DNA from: Dehalococcoidales bacterium
Lineage (GTDB): Bacteria; Chloroflexota; Dehalococcoidia; Dehalococcoidales; UBA5760
Direction of reading: 5' to 3'
NCBI GenBank assembly: GCA_018399795.1
Contig: JAGYOC010000061.1
Span: forward strand, 1-11,539
DNA length: 11,539 nt
Positions 6,700 to 11,539 of this stretch are shown here, in pieces; within the stretch, counting starts at the first letter, position 1; each line of letters begins with the position of its first letter. Made by a program: the position numbers and the translations under genes. Below the pieces are notes generated by a model. It worked only from the letters and a program-made list of their open reading frames with translations, did not search any database and was not told the origin of the DNA.

Positions 6700-6711
6700 C
6701 GGTAATGCAAA
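6683..6711 (-). promoter_or_regulatory. Possible DUF1385 promoter nested in the terminator
   Basis: On the minus strand TTTGCA (6711-6706, four of six -35 matches) and TATAAA (6688-6683, five of six -10 matches) are 17 bases apart. The -10 occupies the loop and part of the stem of the terminator. It would start transcripts near 6676, about 30 bases before the GTG of DUF1385. This is a weak match and may be chance. Confidence 0.25.
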
Positions 6712-6725
6712 ATTAATCCCGAAAA

Positions 6726-6932
6726 TTAGCTCTCCATTTTGTAACGTCGCTTGAATCTCTCCACCTGTCCGGCAGTATCCATCATTTTTCTTTCACCGGT
6801 GAAAAACGGGTGGCATTTACTGCACACCTCAACCCTGAGTTCCTTTCTGGTTGAGCCCGTCACAAAGATATTGCCACAGGCGCATATCACCTGGGCATCA
6901 TCATAATACTTGGGATGAATCTTTTTCTTCAT
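6726..6932 (-). CDS. rpmE: 50S ribosomal protein L31, zinc-binding form
   Basis: L31 is a small protein of the large ribosomal subunit that helps bridge to the 30S head. The 68 residues begin [12 protein letters not shown] and carry the four zinc cysteines at 17, 19, 37 and 40 (CAC and CSKC), so this is the zinc-containing rather than the zinc-free paralogue. [22 protein letters not shown] is the usual C-terminal region. The ATG at 6932 is only 4 bases after the rpmA stop, and the GAGG of its ribosome binding site overlaps that stop codon (TGAGG). Translation is therefore tightly coupled to rpmA. An intrinsic terminator follows. Confidence 0.97.
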   Translation of the reverse strand: MKKKIHPKYYDDAQVICACGNIFVTGSTRKELRVEVCSKCHPFFTGERKMMDTAGQVERFKRRYKMES

Positions 6933-6936
6933 TTCC

Positions 6937-7191
6937 TCAAACCGCGTAAACGCTTGCCTTCCTTCTGTTTTTACCAGCTGGCTCGTATTTTACCACGCCA
7001 TCAACCAGCGCAAACAGGGTATAATCCCTGCCCACACCAACGTTATTGCCCGGGTGAATACGTGTGCCGCGCTGGCGTACCAGAATGGTGCCGGCATTTA
7101 CTACCTGCTCAGCATACCTCTTTACCCCAAGCCGCTTGGAGTTACTGTCCCGGCCATTACGGGTAGACCCGCCTCCCTTTTTATGTGCCAC
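6937..7191 (-). CDS. rpmA: 50S ribosomal protein L27
   Basis: L27 lies near the peptidyl transferase centre of the 50S subunit, where its N-terminal tail contacts the tRNA ends. The 84 residues start [16 protein letters not shown], the standard mature form. It lacks the cleavable N-terminal extension found in Firmicutes. Further conserved segments are [19 protein letters not shown] and [12 protein letters not shown]. The ATG at 7191 has GAGGTAAGG upstream. It follows rplU by 24 bases and precedes rpmE by 4 in the common L21-L27 operon order. There is no Obg GTPase gene after it, although obg is often there in other bacteria. Confidence 0.98.
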   Translation of the reverse strand: MAHKKGGGSTRNGRDSNSKRLGVKRYAEQVVNAGTILVRQRGTRIHPGNNVGVGRDYTLFALVDGVVKYEPAGKNRRKASVYAV

Positions 7192-7215
7192 TTGCCCTTA
7201 CCTCTAACTTTAAAA

Positions 7216-7542
7216 CTACTTCGTCACCGGCATATCTATACTATCTATTGCCAGCCTGGTATAATTCTGCCGGTGACCCGTTTTCTTGCTGTACCTTACT
7301 TTGGGCTTGTACTTGAATACAATAACCTTTTTGTCTTTGTAGTTACCCCGTGAAGTGGCCGATACCCTTGCACCATTCACAGTGGGGTTACCTACAACTA
7401 CGTTGTTGCTATCATCGGCACAAAGCAGTACCCTGTCCAGATTAACGGTATCCCCTTCCTCAACATTCAGCCTATCGACATCCAGTATCTGGCCCGGTCT
7501 CACCTTATACTGCTTACCACCAGTTTCTACAACTGCATACAT
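7216..7542 (-). CDS. rplU: 50S ribosomal protein L21
   Basis: L21 binds 23S rRNA in the 50S subunit. The 108 residues begin MYAVVETGGKQYKV and contain the family segments VEEGDTVNLDRVLL, VGNPTV and the basic FKYKPKVRYSKKTGHRQNYTRLAI. Length is normal (about 103 in E. coli). The ATG at 7542 has GGAGA about 8 bases upstream. It is the first gene of the rplU-rpmA-rpmE transcript, driven by the strong promoter at 7568-7597. The predicted leader is only about 20 bases, leaving no room for the structured L21 leader known from some Firmicutes. Confidence 0.97.
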   Translation of the reverse strand: MYAVVETGGKQYKVRPGQILDVDRLNVEEGDTVNLDRVLLCADDSNNVVVGNPTVNGARVSATSRGNYKDKKVIVFKYKPKVRYSKKTGHRQNYTRLAIDSIDMPVTK

Positions 7543-7567
7543 ATTACTTCTCCAAAAGGGACTTATA

Positions 7568-7597
7568 ATTGTATCAAGCCCATATTCCTGGTGTCAA
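7568..7597 (-). promoter_or_regulatory. Strong promoter for rplU-rpmA-rpmE
   Basis: The minus strand shows a perfect TTGACA (7597-7592), an 18-base spacer ending in TGA, and TACAAT (7573-7568, five of six -10 matches with the TGn extension). It is the best promoter match in the window, as expected for ribosomal protein genes. Start of transcription is predicted near 7561. Confidence 0.75.
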
Positions 7598-7624
7598 GCT
7601 CGATATACCAGTTATTCACTCCTA

Positions 7625-7633
7625 TGGTAAAAT
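7625..7633 (+). promoter_or_regulatory. Extended -10 candidate promoter for mfd
   Basis: TGG followed by TAAAAT (7628-7633, five of six matches) forms an extended -10. The -35 region is poor (ATACCA at 7605-7610). Transcription would begin near 7640, about 49 bases before the mfd ATG. Divergent from the rplU promoter. Confidence 0.4.
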
Positions 7634-7688
7634 TTTTCGGGAAAGAATAACAGGTTTACTCGAGCATCAGTGAAATTTGGAGTGAGAA

Positions 7689-10600
7689 ATGCCATCGGGG
7701 ATAGCAAATCTTTTAAGCCTGACCAATGATATACCAACCTATCGCGAGCTTGTCAAATACCTAGCAAAACAACGCAATAGTATGCAGGTCGTAGTGCTCG
7801 ATGCCGCCCGAAGCTACGTGATAGCTTCACTTTACAACAGCCTGAAGAGACCGCTCCTGACAGTTACGGCACACTCAGAAGAGAGCAAAAAAATCCACGA
7901 AACACTCACCACCTGGACCCGTGGTCTTACACAGCCGATGCTTTTCCCCGAACCGGATAACCTGCCCTATCAGAATGTGGTTTCCGATACTACCACCGAA
8001 ATGGAAAGGATCAGGGTGCTCTCAACTCTGTCCGCCAGAGCGGACAATGGGTATCCACCACTTGTCGTTACATCTGTGCCGGCCGTGATGCAGAAGGTAA
8101 CTCCTTACCGTGATTTCTCCACCAGCTGCCACAGGATAAGGGTGGGCAACAGCATCGCCCCGCTCGACCTGATAAGACAATGGCAGAAGATAGGTTACCG
8201 TCTGGAGCATACGGTGGAATTACCCGGCTCTATCAGCCGCCGGGGAGGCATAATAGACATCTATTCTCCTTCCAATGAGATGCCGACCAGAGTGGAGTTC
8301 ACCGGCGACATCATTGAAAGTATCCGGCTCTTTGACCCGGCCAGCCAGCGCTCTCTTGACCAGGTGCAGGATATAGCCATTGCGCCGGCCACAGAATTGA
8401 TATCCCCCCTCTTGAATAGCAAAGAGGAAATAGCACGGATTATAGGCAGCATTAGCCGGAATAGTCACCCTGTAATACAGGGTACTCAGATGGGAAAGGG
8501 GCTCGCCGAGCTGCTCAACGGTGAGGTAACCGACGACAGCACTTTCTTCGCACCGTTTTTCAACTGGGACAGCTTCCTGAGCTATCTGCCCCAAAATACA
8601 CTTTTAATTCTGCTCGAACCCCGCCGGCTGGCGCTTTCGGCAGCGGATTTTGATACCAGAGCAGGCGGGATACGCAGCGAAAGGACGGCAAGAGATGAGT
8701 TACCCCCCGGCTTTCCCACACCCTACTTCAAATGGGGAGAGGTAGAGGCAAGAATGGACCAGAAGCAATGCCTGCACTTTATTGCCTGGGAAGAACCAGA
8801 TAGCAATAAATCGCTCAGCCTGGAATTCAAACCCGCCCCCGTATTTTCCGGAAGAATACCCACCTTTACCGAAGAAACGGCAAGGCTGAAGCAGGAGGGA
8901 CATCGTATAATCGTGGTCAGCCATCAGGCAAACCGTCTTTCGGAAATACTGTCAGAAGCAGGTATTATCGCTCCCCCTCTGAACGAAATCAGGGATATTC
9001 CCTCTCATGGTTCGATCACTCTGGTCCAGGGGTTGCTCCCTCAGGGCTGGACAATGAATGGTCACAACCATATCTTTACCGATTACGAGCTCTTCGGTTT
9101 TACCAAGGAGCGACGTCTCAGCAAGCAGAGGCCGGTATCTAGCCGGACCCAGCTCAACGACCTGAACCCTGGAGACTATGTAGTGCATATCGAACACGGT
9201 ATTGCCCTTTTTAACGGCGTCACCAGAATGGAGAGCTACGGTACCGAGAGGGAATACCTGGTGCTGGAGTATGCGTCCGGCGACAGGCTCTATGTTCCCA
9301 CTGACCAGATACACCGCATAAGTCGCTATGTCGGTAGCGGTGAAAATCCGCCCTCACCAAGCAGGCTGGGGACCCCGGAATGGTCTCGAACCAAACAGAA
9401 GGCACGCAGGGCAGCAGAAGAAGTCGCCGAAGAGCTGGTATCGCTCTATGCTGCGCGTGGGGTCGTCGATGGTTTTTCCTTCTCTGCCGATAATGTATGG
9501 CAGCAGGAATTCGAATCCTCGTTTCCCTATATGGAAACCCCGGACCAGAACCGGGTTCAGCAGCAGGTAAAGGACGACATGAAACGTCCCAAACCGATGG
9601 ACCGGTTGATCTGCGGGGATGTGGGTTACGGCAAGACCGAAATCGCCATCAGAGCCGCCTTCAAAGCCGTTATGGACGGGAAGCAGGTGGCGGTTCTGGT
9701 ACCGACCACCGTGCTTGCCCAACAGCACTACTCAACCTTCAACCAGCGGCTGAGTGCTTTCCCCGTCAGAATAGAGGTGCTAAGCAGGTTCAAAAACCCA
9801 AAGCAGCAACGAACGGTTCTTGAAGAACTGGCCAGGGGAAGCGTGGATATATGTATCGGGACTCACCGGTTACTGCAAAAAGATGTTTTCTTCAGGGATC
9901 TGGGGCTCCTTATCATCGACGAAGAGCAGCGCTTCGGCGTAAAGCACAAGGAATTCCTCAAGCAGATGCGCAAGGAAGTGGACGTACTTACCCTGAGCGC
10001 CACACCCATACCACGTACCCTTCACATGTCACTGGTTGGAGTAAGAGACATGAGTACCATCGAAACACCACCTGAAGACCGGCTGCCCATCAAGACATTC
10101 GTTGCCGAATACAACGAAAGCCTGATAAGAGAAGCCGTGTTAAGAGAGTTGGAACGGAATGGTCAGGTATTCTTTGTACACAACCGGGTGCAGAGCATCG
10201 CTGTGGTTGCCCAGCGTATTCAGGAGCTTGTTCCCGAAGCCAGAACCGCTGTTGCTCACGGTCAGATGTCCGAAGATGAACTGGAGATGGTGATGACTGA
10301 ATTTGCCCGCGGCGAAATAGACATCCTGATATGCACCACCATCATCGAATCCGGCCTGGATATGCCCAATGTCAATACCCTGATAGTAAATAAGGCGGAT
10401 AAATTCGGCCTGACCCAGCTATACCAGTTGCGCGGGAGGGTAGGCCGTGGCGCCAATCTCGCCTATGCATACTTCCTCTATGACAGAGGCAAACAGCTTA
10501 CCCATACTGCCGAGCGCCGCCTCAAGACCATCTTTGAGGCCGCCCAGCTCGGTGCCGGCTTCAACATCGCCATAAAGGACCTGGAAATCAGGGGAACCGG

Positions 10601-11156
10601 CAATATCCTCGGCCTAAAGCAGAGCGGCCAGATAAGCGCAGTAGGGTTCAATCTCTATTGCCGTCTGCTCTCCGAAGCTGTGGAAGAAGAAAAGAACAGG
10701 CACCTTGGCAATGCCGGCAGGCAAGTCACACCGCCGCCAACCACTATCGACCTACCCCTGTCCACCTATATCCCGGAGTGGTACGTCACCGACCTGAATA
10801 TAAGGCTAACACTATACCAGCGGCTTGCTGATGCCAAGGCGGTCGAGGATATCGAGGATATATCCGCAGAATTGCAGGACCGTTTCGGAACTGTACCCGG
10901 TGAAGTTCTTGACCTGCTGTATGCATCAAAAATCAAGACCATGGCAAGCCGGGCCAGCATCCAATCAATAAACAGCGAAGAAGGCCGGATAGTAATCAGG
11001 CTTTTGCCCGGAGTTCTCCCGAACCGGCAGGAGCTCGCCCCCATGACAAAGGAGGGAGTGAAGATAGGAAAAACCGTTCTGAAACTGAGCTATGAAGAGA
11101 CAGGGAATCGCTGGAGAACTATCCTTGAGTCACTGCTGGAGAAACTCGCCCAATGA
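7689..11156 (+). CDS. mfd: Transcription-repair coupling factor Mfd
   Basis: Mfd is a DNA translocase that pushes stalled RNA polymerase off template lesions and recruits UvrA for nucleotide excision repair. At 1155 residues it has full family length (1148 in E. coli). In order: an N-terminal UvrB-like module with [17 protein letters not shown] near 179-195 and [21 protein letters not shown] after it; the RNA polymerase interaction (CarD-like) domain at about 488-550 ([27 protein letters not shown]); the RecG-like translocase with Walker A GDVGYGKT near 643-650, DEEQ near 742, [10 protein letters not shown], and QLRGRVGRG; and the C-terminal TRCF domain near 1010-1090 that holds UvrA binding in check. 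The ATG at 7689 follows GGAG with a 6-base gap. Frame and motifs are intact. It is transcribed alone, divergent from rplU and followed by proB with its own promoter. Confidence 0.98.
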   Translation: MPSGIANLLSLTNDIPTYRELVKYLAKQRNSMQVVVLDAARSYVIASLYNSLKRPLLTVTAHSEESKKIHETLTTWTRGLTQPMLFPEPDNLPYQNVVSDTTTEMERIRVLSTLSARADNGYPPLVVTSVPAVMQKVTPYRDFSTSCHRIRVGNSIAPLDLIRQWQKIGYRLEHTVELPGSISRRGGIIDIYSPSNEMPTRVEFTGDIIESIRLFDPASQRSLDQVQDIAIAPATELISPLLNSKEEIARIIGSISRNSHPVIQGTQMGKGLAELLNGEVTDDSTFFAPFFNWDSFLSYLPQNTLLILLEPRRLALSAADFDTRAGGIRSERTARDELPPGFPTPYFKWGEVEARMDQKQCLHFIAWEEPDSNKSLSLEFKPAPVFSGRIPTFTEETARLKQEGHRIIVVSHQANRLSEILSEAGIIAPPLNEIRDIPSHGSITLVQGLLPQGWTMNGHNHIFTDYELFGFTKERRLSKQRPVSSRTQLNDLNPGDYVVHIEHGIALFNGVTRMESYGTEREYLVLEYASGDRLYVPTDQIHRISRYVGSGENPPSPSRLGTPEWSRTKQKARRAAEEVAEELVSLYAARGVVDGFSFSADNVWQQEFESSFPYMETPDQNRVQQQVKDDMKRPKPMDRLICGDVGYGKTEIAIRAAFKAVMDGKQVAVLVPTTVLAQQHYSTFNQRLSAFPVRIEVLSRFKNPKQQRTVLEELARGSVDICIGTHRLLQKDVFFRDLGLLIIDEEQRFGVKHKEFLKQMRKEVDVLTLSATPIPRTLHMSLVGVRDMSTIETPPEDRLPIKTFVAEYNESLIREAVLRELERNGQVFFVHNRVQSIAVVAQRIQELVPEARTAVAHGQMSEDELEMVMTEFARGEIDILICTTIIESGLDMPNVNTLIVNKADKFGLTQLYQLRGRVGRGANLAYAYFLYDRGKQLTHTAERRLKTIFEAAQLGAGFNIAIKDLEIRGTGNILGLKQSGQISAVGFNLYCRLLSEAVEEEKNRHLGNAGRQVTPPPTTIDLPLSTYIPEWYVTDLNIRLTLYQRLADAKAVEDIEDISAELQDRFGTVPGEVLDLLYASKIKTMASRASIQSINSEEGRIVIRLLPGVLPNRQELAPMTKEGVKIGKTVLKLSYEETGNRWRTILESLLEKLAQ

Positions 11157-11246
11157 GCACCCTCCGGCCAACGCCGGGCCTAAATATCCGAAAAGATTAA
11201 GTTATATACCGGATACGACACTGACCTGTAGTTATTTATTGTTCGC

Positions 11247-11276
11247 TTGTCCAAAATTACTGCCGCTTGCTATAAT
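11247..11276 (+). promoter_or_regulatory. Promoter for proB
   Basis: TTGTCC (11247-11252, four of six -35 matches), an 18-base spacer ending in TGC, and a perfect TATAAT (11271-11276) make an extended -10 promoter. The start of transcription near 11283 leaves a leader of about 23 bases before the ATG at 11306. A weak CCGGC/GCCGG hairpin after mfd (11164-11177) lacks a U-tract, so read-through from mfd may also contribute. Confidence 0.62.
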
Positions 11277-11305
11277 TAAGCAATTTTAAACAGGTTAGCG
11301 GTGCG

Positions 11306-11539
11306 ATGGACAAAGCTAAAGAACCAACTCCCCAGCGGATGATAGTCAAGCTCGGTACCAGTTTGGTTACCGGCGATAGCGCACATCTGGATGAGGAGGT
11401 ACTGGCAGCACTGGTCAAACAGGTTGCCGGGCTACATGACAGGGGCAGGCAAATTATCATCGTCTCTTCCGGTTCCATTGCCCTGGGCAAATACCGCCTG
11501 GGAATCTCCCGCAGAATAAAGGGGATACCCTACCGACAG
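11306..11539 (+). CDS. proB: Glutamate 5-kinase ProB, N-terminal part cut by the window edge
   Basis: ProB phosphorylates glutamate to glutamyl 5-phosphate, the first committed step of proline synthesis, and is usually paired with proA. Only the first 78 codons are inside the window. They show the amino acid kinase fold: MIVKLGTSLVTG at 12-23 (nucleotide-binding lysine and glycine), a helix ending LHDRGRQIIIVSSGSIALG at 43-61, then the arginine-glutamine seen before the conserved AAVGQ in the family. The more common sequence is VSSGAIAAG, so Ser57 and Leu60 are mild deviations. The ATG at 11306 is preceded by AGGT about 10 bases upstream, a weak ribosome binding site; an internal ATG at 11339 has none. 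Another amino acid kinase is possible but less likely. Confidence 0.85.
   Translation, partial: MDKAKEPTPQRMIVKLGTSLVTGDSAHLDEEVLAALVKQVAGLHDRGRQIIIVSSGSIALGKYRLGISRRIKGIPYRQ

Noticed and set aside
7543..7561. Structured L21 autoregulatory leader
   Set aside because: The predicted rplU leader is about 20 bases, too short for such a structure.
11164..11177. CCGGC/GCCGG hairpin just after mfd
   Set aside because: The stem has only 5 bp and is not followed by a U-tract, so it is not called an intrinsic terminator.

Overview
The window reads as an ordinary bacterial chromosome segment: dense housekeeping genes, short intergenic gaps, moderate GC, and no tRNA, rRNA, CRISPR array or mobile element that I can see. 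The gene mix suggests an anaerobic member of the Chloroflexota, perhaps a Dehalococcoidia relative. The clues are an archaeal-type (class V) fructose-1,6-bisphosphate aldolase/phosphatase, a GYD-domain protein, a Chloroflexi-like DUF1385 gene beside rpmE, and no N-terminal extension on L27. This placement is inference from gene content, not a measured phylogeny.

Layout. Positions 1-769 (minus) hold the N-terminal 256 residues of a secreted protein of unknown function whose C-terminus lies beyond the left edge. Positions 861-3230 (minus) form a tight four-gene run, transcribed right to left: GYD protein, XTP/dITP pyrophosphatase (rdgB), moaA, moaC. The genes overlap or nearly abut, so they look like one operon. 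moaA and moaC together convert GTP to cyclic pyranopterin phosphate, the first step of molybdenum cofactor synthesis. Position 4427 down to 3330 (minus) is the FBP aldolase/phosphatase. Divergent from it, 4600-5737 (plus) holds hisA and hisI of histidine biosynthesis, without the hisF that usually sits between them. hisA appears to start at an ATA codon.

Positions 5759-7542 (minus) are rplU-rpmA-rpmE (ribosomal proteins L21, L27, L31), a clear intrinsic terminator, then a DUF1385 membrane protein. Divergent from rplU, 7689-11156 (plus) is mfd, the transcription-repair coupling factor. The window ends with the first 78 codons of proB (glutamate 5-kinase, proline synthesis).

Regulation. Seven candidate sigma-A-type promoters sit in the gaps, and six of them carry a TGn extended -10 element. 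No exotic system stands out. The points most worth a second look are the ATA start of hisA, the missing hisF, the archaeal-type FBPase next to the GYD/moa operon, and the edge-truncated secreted protein.
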